Assembly (NCBI RefSeq): GCF_002632585.1
Contig: NZ_NIBV01000002.1
Coordinates: 713,909 to 777,908, forward strand
Source: Xenorhabdus szentirmaii DSM 16338
Lineage (GTDB): Bacteria > Pseudomonadota > Gammaproteobacteria > Enterobacterales > Enterobacteriaceae
DNA length: 64,000 nt
Reading direction: 5' to 3'
Shown here in pieces: positions 56,829 through 64,000 of this stretch; within the stretch, counting starts at the first letter, position 1; each line of letters opens with the position of its first letter. The notes under the pieces are model-generated. The model saw only the letters and a list, made by a program, of their open reading frames with translations, did not search any database and was not told the DNA's origin. The translations under genes were made by a program, and so were the position numbers.

Positions 56829-57227
56829 ATGCGTGATATTCAACAAGTGTTAGTTCTTTGGGGAGGCTGGACGACATCAGACGTCAACTTGAAAGTAGGC
56901 TGGTCGCCAGTTGCTGCGGGATTCAGCGGCTTGCTGCCTGCCAGTGGCACCAGCCGACCAACGTGCAGCGACGAGGATGGATTGATTATCGATATCTGCG
57001 TTGCAAGGCTACGCGCGAGAGGGCGCGAAGAAGAGTTCGATTACATCAAGCAGCATTACATGCTCGGCTATTCCAAACGGGAAATAGCGCGCGACCTTCG
57101 GGTATCTGAGAGCTTAGTCAGGCACAAGATGCAGGTCGCAGAGAGCTTTATCGCGGGCTGCTTAGAAATGCTTGATATTCAATTAGATATGGATTTATCG
57201 ATTAAAAAACAAACAATCAGGCATTGA
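56829..57227 (+). CDS. Phage 21/82-type antiterminator Q
   Basis: The 132-residue product starts MRDIQQVLVLWGGW and has WSPVAAGFSGLLPA, the phage_antitermQ signature, and a C-terminal HTH-like part (YSKREIARDLRVSESLVRHK). Q proteins load on RNA polymerase at the late promoter and let it read through the early terminators into lysis and head genes. Its position before a terminator-rich gap and the lysis cassette fits this. Confidence 0.87.
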   Translation: MRDIQQVLVLWGGWTTSDVNLKVGWSPVAAGFSGLLPASGTSRPTCSDEDGLIIDICVARLRARGREEEFDYIKQHYMLGYSKREIARDLRVSESLVRHKMQVAESFIAGCLEMLDIQLDMDLSIKKQTIRH

Positions 57228-57289
57228 AAGCTAGTGCGCTGCGCAAAAAGTGTGTTATTGTGCTAAAAATGGTTTTTTATATCCTGAGA

Positions 57290-57321
57290 AAAGGCGCTCA
57301 ATTTAGAGCGCCTTTCTTTTT
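57290..57321 (+). terminator. Terminator upstream of the lysis cassette (tR'-like)
   Basis: Stem AAGGCGCTC/GAGCGCCTT with a 6-nt loop, then TCTTTTT. It lies 63 nt after the Q stop, where the Q-sensitive terminator of lambdoid phages is found. Confidence 0.9.
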
Positions 57322-57654
57322 GGGCGAAAACTGAAAACTTGGAAAAATAGCGATTAGGCAATCAAATTTATGCGAACTGCAATAGTGGTGATTTGTTAAT
57401 GAAATGTTATACCGAAAATTAGCTCATTGTAGGCGAGAAGATTGTGATTTTTGAGGCTTAGACGGTGTTTTTTAGCTGAGTTGCAAATCTCGGGTTCGTC
57501 TAAGACTCATTATGTTAAATAGGACCGTTTTTTAACAAATTATCTATGCCATAGGCTGCACTTAAGGTGTGGCCTTTTTCATTTCTGGTGCCAGCAATTA
57601 CGGCGCTTTTTATACTAACTCACCTAATGGTCACTCCGTCAGTGGGGTGGAAAT
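57322..57654. other. Gene-free late leader region
   Basis: No gene is seen. A second, weaker terminator-like hairpin (AGGC...CAC with GTG...GCCT, followed by TTTTT) lies near 57554-57581. This region should carry the leader between the late promoter and the lysis genes. Confidence 0.55.
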
Positions 57655-57840
57655 ATGCGTATGGACAAATACACAAGCCCCACTGCGTACACATGGGGAG
57701 CATTCACAACGATTTTTGGGGCACTGTCATTGAATGACTGGGCCATTGTTATTGGCATTATCTGCACGATAGCCACCTTTGCGGTGAACTGGTATTACAA
57801 GCACAAGGAGCATACCCGCAATGACAAAGACCAAAACTAA
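57655..57840 (+). CDS. Phage 21 S-type holin (pinholin-like), dual start
   Basis: The 61-residue product resembles the phage 21 S holin: it begins MRMDKYTSPTAYTWG, has two membrane helices (about residues 12-30 and 32-50) and a charged C-terminal tail. Two Met codons separated by one basic residue repeat the S21 dual-start design, in which the longer product is antiholin and the shorter holin. A GGGGTGG site precedes the first ATG. It overlaps the endolysin gene by 20 nt. Confidence 0.85.
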   Translation: MRMDKYTSPTAYTWGAFTTIFGALSLNDWAIVIGIICTIATFAVNWYYKHKEHTRNDKDQN

Positions 57841-58360
57841 ATTAACGGCTTCTGTTATTGGTTTGGTGCTGTCCGGTGCAGGGGCTACGGCTATCCTTTC
57901 TCAGTTCTTGGATGAAAAAGAAGGTAACCGGCTATCCGCTTATCGTGATGCGGGCGGCATTTGGACTATTTGCCGGGGTGTCACCCGGATAGACGGCGTA
58001 CCCGTTCGTCAGGGAATGAAACTAACCTCCAATCAATGCCAAGCCCTCAATGCCAAAGAAGCCGAACAAGCCATTGCATGGGTCAAACGTCATGTGCGAG
58101 TGTCGCTGACTGAACCTCAAATAGCCGGTATCGCCAGCTTCTGCCCGTACAACATTGGCCCTGGGAAATGTTTCTCTTCCACGTTCTATCGGAAACTCAA
58201 CGAAGGGGACAGGAAAGGCGCTTGTGCCGAAATTAAACGCTGGATATTTGACGGCGGTAAAGACTGCCGGCAAACCCAAGGGCAAGCGAACGGCTGTTAC
58301 GGTCAGGTTGAACGGCGTGCCCAGGAGTCGGAGTTAACGTGTTGGGGGTTAGATGAATAA
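57821..58360 (+). CDS. SAR endolysin (GH24 lysozyme, R21-like)
   Basis: The 179-residue product degrades peptidoglycan. Residues about 9-29 form a weakly hydrophobic, Gly/Ala-rich signal-anchor-release segment (SVIGLVLSGAGATAILSQF). The GH24 catalytic triad follows as Glu in DEKEGNRLSAY, Asp in YRDAGG and Thr in RGVTR. Several Cys residues suit the disulfide control known for such enzymes. A pinholin next to it supports release by membrane depolarisation. Confidence 0.92.
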   Translation: MTKTKTKLTASVIGLVLSGAGATAILSQFLDEKEGNRLSAYRDAGGIWTICRGVTRIDGVPVRQGMKLTSNQCQALNAKEAEQAIAWVKRHVRVSLTEPQIAGIASFCPYNIGPGKCFSSTFYRKLNEGDRKGACAEIKRWIFDGGKDCRQTQGQANGCYGQVERRAQESELTCWGLDE

Positions 58361-58463
58361 TCATTCATTGCCGGGACTGATGTTTTTGTTTGCTTTCATT
58401 TTGGCGGGTTTTGGTGCGAATGGTTGGGGCTGGTTTTTGTTCATAGGGGTATTGTTGCTATGA
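58353..58463 (+). CDS. 36-residue membrane peptide in the lysis cassette
   Basis: The frame (MNNHSLPGLMFLFAFILAGF and on to a Leu-rich end) overlaps the endolysin stop by 8 nt and the Rz start by 4 nt. It encodes a single membrane span with a Gly/Trp-rich segment (GANGWGWFLF). Tight overlaps on both sides argue that it is translated. Role unknown. Confidence 0.6.
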   Translation: MNNHSLPGLMFLFAFILAGFGANGWGWFLFIGVLLL

Positions 58464-58909
58464 AAAAGCTGATAGTTGCTTTGCTCATAACCTTAGCGGG
58501 GGCTTTATATGCTGCGCAATACTACTACTCGAAGTACGATAGACAACTCGAAATTCACGAAGACAAGATAACCGAAATCCAGCAACTGACAGACACTATT
58601 AACTACCAGAACACGCACATCGAAATGCTGCATGAACTGGATGCTAAGCATACGGAGAAACTCGCCAATGATAAGATTGAAATCGACACTCTTCGGGCTG
58701 ATGTTGCCGCTAGTCGTCGCAAGTTGCGCATCAAGGCAATCTGCCCCGTGCATGAAGCCATTCCCTCCGGCGGTGTGGTCGATGCAGGAACCCCACAACT
58801 TACAGAAGCAGCTCGACAAGATTATTTTCGTCTCAGAGAAATGATGGCGGAGAACGAACAACAGACTAAGTATTTGCAGGAATATATTAGAAGTCAGTGT
58901 AGTGAATGA
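58460..58909 (+). CDS. Inner-membrane spanin Rz
   Basis: The 149-residue product is an i-spanin: one N-terminal membrane helix (KKLIVALLITLAGALYAA) and a long periplasmic coiled coil (about residues 27-95), with a C-terminal helical end. With Rz1 it fuses inner and outer membranes in the last lysis step. The ATG at 58460 overlaps the small membrane peptide's stop. Confidence 0.87.
   Translation: MKKLIVALLITLAGALYAAQYYYSKYDRQLEIHEDKITEIQQLTDTINYQNTHIEMLHELDAKHTEKLANDKIEIDTLRADVAASRRKLRIKAICPVHEAIPSGGVVDAGTPQLTEAARQDYFRLREMMAENEQQTKYLQEYIRSQCSE
58668..58844 (+). CDS. Outer-membrane spanin lipoprotein Rz1
   Basis: Embedded in the +2 frame of Rz, this 58-codon frame encodes a lipoprotein signal with lipobox VASC (LMLPLVVASCASRQ) and a mature peptide with Pro (KPFPPAVW), the usual Rz1 design. 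The nested position is standard for lambdoid Rz/Rz1. An in-frame ATG at 58632 would lengthen the N-terminus by 12 residues. Confidence 0.8.
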   Translation: MIRLKSTLFGLMLPLVVASCASRQSAPCMKPFPPAVWSMQEPHNLQKQLDKIIFVSEK

Positions 58910-59007
58910 TGAGGTATTATATTTATTAATTTGCGTGATATTTACAGCCGACTTTTAAGAAAAAAGTTAATATAGCCTCCTGTTATTTACCCAACAGGAG
59001 AATAGTA

Positions 59008-59517
59008 ATGACAAAGTATAGAGAGTTACAAAATCAGTTAAAGACCTACAACCACATGCAAAGTGAGTATTGGAACAGATTAAACAGAGAGTTTTATAAT
59101 TTTGAGGAGCAGCTTATTGCGTATTTAGATGCAGGTTTATTTGATGGGTACGATAGTGAAACGAAGGAAAGAACAAATGTGGTTTTATTTGGTAATATTT
59201 GTAATGGTGAATTCAAAGTTAAAAAATCAACTGAACTTATAAAAAATGAAACCAATCCAAAGAAGCAGAAACTAGTATTTGCAGTGAAAATTTCAATTGG
59301 GTTAAGGTGTGGTAGCACTTACGATAGGTCTAGTGTTTTTGAATGTTCTTTACACGGGGCTTCTGAAAAGGTTTATGTTACGTTTATCACCAATAAATAT
59401 AACCAATCTCGTGAAATAGAATGTAAAAAGACCCATGAAAAAATTGATTTTTTACCCGCGTGTGAGTATATATTTCAGAGTATGATGAGTGATATTAACT
59501 CGGAGACATTTAAATAA
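59008..59517 (+). CDS. Hypothetical AT-rich protein, candidate moron
   Basis: The 169-residue product (MTKYRELQNQLKTYNHMQ) has no recognised domain; it is polar with a helical N-terminus and beta-rich remainder. An AACAGGAG site precedes the ATG. It is AT-rich against flanking phage genes, sits between the lysis cassette and terminase (a common cargo position) and has its own terminator. Confidence 0.65.
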   Translation: MTKYRELQNQLKTYNHMQSEYWNRLNREFYNFEEQLIAYLDAGLFDGYDSETKERTNVVLFGNICNGEFKVKKSTELIKNETNPKKQKLVFAVKISIGLRCGSTYDRSSVFECSLHGASEKVYVTFITNKYNQSREIECKKTHEKIDFLPACEYIFQSMMSDINSETFK

Positions 59518-59553
59518 AGTTCTAAGCAAGCAATAACCTAAGCCTATTCCCTT

Positions 59554-59587
59554 AAGCCATCCGCCAAAAGCGGGTGGCTTTTTCTTT
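59554..59587 (+). terminator. Terminator before terminase genes
   Basis: Stem AAGCCATCCGC/GCGGGTGGCTT with one G-T pair and a 5-nt loop, then TTTCTTTTT. Confidence 0.88.
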
Positions 59588-59603
59588 TTAAGGAACCCAA
59601 AAC

Positions 59604-60176
59604 ATGACCAGAGCAATAAAAATGACGACAAAACAGAAAATGTTTTGCCGCGAATATCTGGTCGATTTGAATGCAACACAGGCGGCAATCAGGGCGGGAT
59701 ACAGCCCGAAACGCGCGAGCGAGATTGGCTACCAGTTAATGCAAAAACCCTATGTTGTCGCGCTGATCGATGAGATGAAAGCAGAGCGCAATAAGCAACT
59801 GGGGATTGATGCGAACTATGTCCTGATGCGCCTTGTTGAAATCGATCAGATGGATGTGGCGGACATTTTGGAAGAAGACCTGAGCATCAAGCCGTTGTCT
59901 CGATGGCCGGAATCCTGGCGACGATACTTAAGCGGCTTCAATTTGGCGGAGATGTTCGAAGGCCGGGGGGATGAGCGCGATATGGTCGGCATTCTCAAGA
60001 AAATCAAATGGCCGGATAAGGTTAAGAACCTTGAATTGCTGGGTAAGCATGTTTCCGTTCAGGCCTTCCGCGAGAATGTGAAAGCAGAGCACACCGGCGC
60101 TAATGACGGCCCGATTGAGTTAGCCAACCTGACGGCAGAGCAGGCAGCAGATGCCTACAAGAAAATGATGAGGTGA
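59604..60176 (+). CDS. Terminase small subunit
   Basis: The 190-residue product recognises the packaging site and regulates TerL. It carries the Terminase_2 signature: [39 protein letters not shown] and [17 protein letters not shown]. The terL start lies at its stop. ATG at 59622 is an alternative start. Confidence 0.9.
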   Translation: MTRAIKMTTKQKMFCREYLVDLNATQAAIRAGYSPKRASEIGYQLMQKPYVVALIDEMKAERNKQLGIDANYVLMRLVEIDQMDVADILEEDLSIKPLSRWPESWRRYLSGFNLAEMFEGRGDERDMVGILKKIKWPDKVKNLELLGKHVSVQAFRENVKAEHTGANDGPIELANLTAEQAADAYKKMMR

Positions 60177-60178
60177 TT

Positions 60179-61798
60179 ATGCCTGTTCCGTTTCCGTTTG
60201 ATTTTCGCAACCCTGATTACAACGCGGTGTTTGAATGGCGGATGGAGCGGTTACAACGTATTCGCCAAAATCCCGCGTTATTACCCCCGATGCGGGCATT
60301 TTACAAGGATAATCCGGGGCAATTTATTATCGACTGGGGCATGACCGTTGACCCGCGTAATGTGGAACGGGGATTACCTGCCCGTATTCCTTTTATCCTG
60401 TTCCCGCGTCAGGAAGAGTGGATAGCGTGGTTTATGGAATGCTGGCGATTGCAAGAGCCAGGCATTACCGAAAAAACCCGTGATATGGGCATTAGCTGGC
60501 TGACTATAGCCACTGCTACATCGATTTGCCTATTCAATCGAGGTGTCGCGGCGGGCTTCGGCTCCCGTAAAGAAGAGTACGTCGATAAGTTGGGTTCGCC
60601 TAAGTCACTTTTTGATAAGGCGAGGAACTTTATCAACCTATTGCCCGCAGAGTTTCGGGGTACGTGGGATATGCGCAAACATGCGCCTCATATGCGCATT
60701 CTTTTCCCGGATACCGAATCGGTCATGACTGGTGAAGCCGGCGACGGGATTGGACGCGGTGACCGTGCTTCGTTCTATTTTGTCGATGAAGCCGCATTTC
60801 TAGAACGCCCTGAGCTGGTGGATGCGTCATTGTCAGCTACTACCAACTGCCGACAGGATGTTTCGACACCTAACGGTATGGCGAACTCATTTGCCCAACG
60901 CCGACACAGCGGGCGTATTTCCGTTTTTACGTTCCATTGGCGGGATGACCCACGCAAAGATGATGCGTGGTATGCCAAACAGAAAGAGAAACTCGACCCA
61001 GTCACGTTAGCGCAGGAAGTCGATATTAACTATCAGGCTTCGGTCGAAGGGATCCTTATTCCCTCCGAATGGGTTCAATCTGCGATTGATGCACATATCA
61101 AGCTGGGCGTTCAACCCACAGGTATTCGCATGGGCGCGATGGACGTTGCCGATGAGGGCAAGGATAAAAATGCGTTTTCATGGCGCGACGGTTTCTTGTT
61201 AAACGGTATTGAGGAATGGTCAGGTAAAGGCTCGGATATTTACGGCTCTGTTGAAAAGGTCTTTGGCTGGTGCAGTACACACAATTTAGGGGCTTTCCGG
61301 TTTGACAGTGATGGATTGGGGGCGGGTGTTCGGGGTGATGCCCGAATTATCAATGACCAACGCAAAGCGCTGCGAATGCCACTTATCACTGCAACGCCAT
61401 TCCGGGGCAGTGGGGCAGTATTTGATCCGGAAGGGGAAGCCGTACCGGGGGATGCGTTCAGCGCAGCACGGCTGAATCAGGACTTTTTCGCCAATGCCAA
61501 AGCACAGGCGTGGTGGTCATTGCGAACCCGATTCCAAAAAGTTCATCGTGCCATGAGCGAAGGGCATTTTTATAACCCTGATGAACTGATATCCATTTCG
61601 AGCGAAATCCCGCTGAAAGACAAACTGGTCATTGAGTTATCGCAGCCGACCTATTCGGTAAATGGTGTCGGGAAAATTGTCGTGGATAAAAAACCGGACA
61701 GCACGAAAAGCCCGAACTTGGCGGATGCAGTCATGATCAACTACGCCCCGATGGATACCTCTATGGAAATTTGGGAATTATTAGGACGAGGTGCTTAA
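60179..61798 (+). CDS. Terminase large subunit
   Basis: The 539-residue product is the packaging motor with ATPase and nuclease parts. [13 protein letters not shown] is the Walker A-like region (near residue 100), [12 protein letters not shown] the Walker B and catalytic Glu, and [15 protein letters not shown] the first nuclease Asp, with a final acidic residue in [10 protein letters not shown]. An in-frame GTG at 60173 overlaps the small-subunit stop. The ATG at 60179 follows GAGGTG. Confidence 0.93.
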   Translation: MPVPFPFDFRNPDYNAVFEWRMERLQRIRQNPALLPPMRAFYKDNPGQFIIDWGMTVDPRNVERGLPARIPFILFPRQEEWIAWFMECWRLQEPGITEKTRDMGISWLTIATATSICLFNRGVAAGFGSRKEEYVDKLGSPKSLFDKARNFINLLPAEFRGTWDMRKHAPHMRILFPDTESVMTGEAGDGIGRGDRASFYFVDEAAFLERPELVDASLSATTNCRQDVSTPNGMANSFAQRRHSGRISVFTFHWRDDPRKDDAWYAKQKEKLDPVTLAQEVDINYQASVEGILIPSEWVQSAIDAHIKLGVQPTGIRMGAMDVADEGKDKNAFSWRDGFLLNGIEEWSGKGSDIYGSVEKVFGWCSTHNLGAFRFDSDGLGAGVRGDARIINDQRKALRMPLITATPFRGSGAVFDPEGEAVPGDAFSAARLNQDFFANAKAQAWWSLRTRFQKVHRAMSEGHFYNPDELISISSEIPLKDKLVIELSQPTYSVNGVGKIVVDKKPDSTKSPNLADAVMINYAPMDTSMEIWELLGRGA

Positions 61799-63471
61799 TG
61801 GCGAAAAATCGCAAAATACAACCCACAGTGGACAGTTACGAAAATATGCTGGCCCGTATCGGGATGAGCACGCCTAACCAACATGCGGCATCAACATATC
61901 GTCCGAACTGGACAAGCCGTAACAGAACACTGATTGAATATGCTTACCGTTCGTCATGGATAATCGGTGCAGCGGTGGATTCGGTGGCCGACGATATGAC
62001 GCGCAAGGGCTTTCGCATTACCTCGGAGATAGATCCAAAGGCAAGGGGCATTTTGGAATCGCAGTTTGATGAGCTGGAGCTGTGGGAAAACCTGAACAAT
62101 ATCATCAAATGGTCAAGGCTCTATGGCGGCGCGGTGGGACTCATTCTGATAGAAGGGCAAGCCCCGTTTACACCATTAAGACCGGAAACCATTGGCAAAG
62201 GTCGGTTTAAAGGGTTACTGCCACTTGACCGCTGGCAGGTTGAGCCAGATTTAAATCGCCGTATCAAGGACATTGGTAAGGATTTGGGCAAACCTGAATT
62301 CTATAACATTGCTAATACCGGCCGAGGCATTCCAGCATGGAAAATCCATCATAGCCGCCTGATACGGTTTGATGGTGTGACACTGCCGTATCAACAAGCC
62401 CAGACTGAAAATGAGTGGGGGATGTCCGTGGTTGAACGCATCTATGATCGCCTCACGGCTTTCGACAGTTCGACAATGGGTGCAGCACAGTTGGTTTATA
62501 AGGCACATCTGCGTACTTACAGTATTGACAAGCTGCGTGAAATCATCGCGATGGGCGGTGCCCGATTAGATGCCTTACTCAAACATATGGACATGATCAG
62601 GCAGTTTCAGAGTAATGAAGGCATGACCTTGATGGATAAATCGGACGTGTTCGAAACCCATCAATATTCGTTCAGCGGCTTAGATAAGGTTTTAGCCCAG
62701 TTTGCCGAACAAATATCCGGGGCAGTGGGTATCCCGTTGGTGCGGTTGTTTGGTCAGTCTCCACAAGGTTTTTCGACAGGGGATGCTGACCTAGCTAACT
62801 ACTACGATAACATCGGCACCCAGCAAGAACGCCGATTGCGCCAACCTATTCGGCGATTATTAGATGTGATGCACCGTTCAGAGTTCGAACAGCCATTACC
62901 GGACGATTTTACTTTCGAGTTTAACCCGCTATGGCAAATGTCTGATCTCGACCGCTCTACCATTGCGGTAAATACCGTTAATGCACTAAATGGGGCACTG
63001 GATGGCGGCATGATGAACCTTAAGGCGGCCATGAATGATTTGCGGGAGATGGCGGATGTCACGGGTATTGGCGGTTCAATAGCGGATGAAGACATTAACA
63101 ATGCGGAAGATGGCTCACCGCCTCAGCTTGGCGAATTAGGCAATCTCCTACAACCAGCGAATGCGGAGGCAGCAGGAAATGCGGATTTAAACGGTGCTCA
63201 AATTTCCAGCATGGTGGAGATTGTTAGTTCAGTAGCCGCGGGAATGCTGCCTCGGGATACCGGCATTCAGATGCTGATTTCGTCCTATCGCATGACGCCA
63301 CAAGAAGCCGAAAAAATCATGGGGAGCGTAGGCAATGGTTTTGTCGCGAAAGAGGAAGAGAACGCCTCCGAAACTATCCCGCCAACCGGAAAACCAGTAT
63401 CGAACGAGTCTACGGGCGATAGCACAGGCGGTAGGCGAGATCGTAAGCGGTTCTTACGATGGTTCAAATGA
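61798..63471 (+). CDS. Phage portal protein (DUF1073 family)
   Basis: The 557-residue product forms the dodecameric portal through which DNA enters and leaves the capsid. SWIIGAAVDSVADDMTRKGF near the N-terminus, IKWSRLYGGAVGLILIEG and GIPLVRLFGQSPQGFSTGDAD are DUF1073 portal features. The ATG shares one base with the terL stop (TAATG). The C-terminal about 45 codons are overlapped in another frame by the next gene. Confidence 0.92.
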   Translation: MAKNRKIQPTVDSYENMLARIGMSTPNQHAASTYRPNWTSRNRTLIEYAYRSSWIIGAAVDSVADDMTRKGFRITSEIDPKARGILESQFDELELWENLNNIIKWSRLYGGAVGLILIEGQAPFTPLRPETIGKGRFKGLLPLDRWQVEPDLNRRIKDIGKDLGKPEFYNIANTGRGIPAWKIHHSRLIRFDGVTLPYQQAQTENEWGMSVVERIYDRLTAFDSSTMGAAQLVYKAHLRTYSIDKLREIIAMGGARLDALLKHMDMIRQFQSNEGMTLMDKSDVFETHQYSFSGLDKVLAQFAEQISGAVGIPLVRLFGQSPQGFSTGDADLANYYDNIGTQQERRLRQPIRRLLDVMHRSEFEQPLPDDFTFEFNPLWQMSDLDRSTIAVNTVNALNGALDGGMMNLKAAMNDLREMADVTGIGGSIADEDINNAEDGSPPQLGELGNLLQPANAEAAGNADLNGAQISSMVEIVSSVAAGMLPRDTGIQMLISSYRMTPQEAEKIMGSVGNGFVAKEEENASETIPPTGKPVSNESTGDSTGGRRDRKRFLRWFK

Positions 63472-64000
63472 TTCGGTCACGGAAATCATGGCGGCACTGG
63501 ACAGTTACAGTGAGTTAATTACACCGTGGGCGCAACGGGTAGCACAGCGCTTTGCCCTTGATGTGAACCGCCATAACGAAAAACAGTGGCGGGTACGTAG
63601 CCAACAAATCAGCCAAGAACTGCGCCATCTGGTGGATAACGCCCCGGTAGGTCAGGTCATGCGCTCCATCATTGAAGAGCAAGTTAAGTACATCAAGTCA
63701 CTGCCCATAGAGGCGGCAAACCGCGTATATGACATTCACAATCAGGCCATTGAAGCGGTGGTCACAGGCGGTCGCCATGAGCCGTTCGCACAGAAAATTG
63801 TCCGAACCGGTGAAGTGGCAGTATCACGGGCGAAACTCATTGCCCGAACTGAAATGGGCAGGGCAGAAGTAGCGTTAACTCAAGCGCGGGCGTTGTCGAT
63901 TGGCTCTACCGGATACATCTGGCGCACAGCACATGATGGCGATGTCCGGGACTCTCATCAACACATGGAAGGGCAATTTGTTGAATGGGGCAAGCCACCT
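63335..64000 (+). CDS. Mu F-like minor head protein (5' part, cut by window)
   Basis: From ATG 63335 (MVLSRKRKRTPPKLSRQPEN) a frame stays open to the window end. It contains RAKLIARTEMGRAEV and WRTAHDGDVRDSHQHMEGQF, the signature of Mu F/SPP1 gp7-type head morphogenesis proteins. It overlaps the portal gene by 137 nt in the +1 frame. A GGGGAG site lies 9 nt upstream, and the text is continuous across the overlap with a basic N-terminus. An ATG at 63488 is a later in-frame alternative. Confidence 0.78.
   Translation, partial: MVLSRKRKRTPPKLSRQPENQYRTSLRAIAQAVGEIVSGSYDGSNDSVTEIMAALDSYSELITPWAQRVAQRFALDVNRHNEKQWRVRSQQISQELRHLVDNAPVGQVMRSIIEEQVKYIKSLPIEAANRVYDIHNQAIEAVVTGGRHEPFAQKIVRTGEVAVSRAKLIARTEMGRAEVALTQARALSIGSTGYIWRTAHDGDVRDSHQHMEGQFVEWGKPP

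Noticed and set aside
56491-56853. 120-codon frame with a His/Ala-rich stretch
   Set aside because: It passes through the iterons and the alternating purine-pyrimidine tract; the His-Ala-His text is a product of the CACGCA repeats. It has no ribosome binding site.

Overview
The window looks like a chromosome segment of an entomopathogenic enterobacterium, most probably Xenorhabdus (Photorhabdus is the main alternative). This rests on enterobacterial gene order (fliE/fliFGHIJKLM, fliCDST-fliAZ, uvrY-uvrC-pgsA-tRNA Gly/Cys/Leu), protein sequences diverged from but alignable to E. coli, and AT-rich intergenic DNA. The genus call is inference from remembered family sequences; no search was run.

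Layout. (1) 1-8112: the flagellar basal-body/export operon fliF to fliM (minus strand, cut by the window edge) and divergent fliE. (2) 8113-14564: an accessory island lodged between fliE and fliT. It holds a minus-strand series of decayed genes: an endo-beta-N-acetylglucosaminidase (GH18) remnant, a gene cut in two by tandem pentanucleotide repeats, a frameshifted beta-rich repeat protein, a dead IS630-type transposase, and one secreted hypothetical. (3) 14838-19912: fliT, fliS, fliD, fliC (sigma-28 promoters visible for fliD and fliC), fliA, fliZ. (4) 20136-29055: putA/putP with PutA-type operator motifs between them, small unknown genes, tRNA-Lys and cycA. (5) 29136-35419: accessory genes: DUF4440-like protein, GNAT acetyltransferase, an M29-like metallopeptidase gene preceded by a 39-codon peptide gene and a terminator-like hairpin (a RiPP-like arrangement), a LysR/EamA divergent pair, a small channel-like membrane protein, and a GFA-family pseudogene. 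(6) 35420-38930: uvrY, uvrC, pgsA and three tRNA genes. (7) 39063-64000: a prophage integrated at tRNA-Leu(TAA) and running off the window.

Prophage logic. The integrase is next to the tRNA. The leftward operon carries DUF4224, an SNF2-type helicase, a PAPS-reductase-like protein, a methyltransferase, a VRR-NUC nuclease, family A DNA polymerase, DUF2815 and DUF2800 proteins, and a HTH regulator. A CI-like S24 repressor faces a small Cro-like protein. Rightward lie a primase/helicase, an iteron-rich candidate origin, a phage 21-type Q antiterminator, a terminator region, a dual-start pinholin, a SAR endolysin, a 36-residue membrane peptide, Rz/Rz1, terminase, portal and the start of a Mu F-like head protein. 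Two AT-rich hypothetical genes look like cargo (morons).

The most interesting items are the peptide plus M29-like pair (30319-31507), the double pentanucleotide tract (10708-10767), the iteron origin with a 44-nt alternating purine-pyrimidine core (56446-56687), and a G12 tract just inside a prophage gene (43638-43649).
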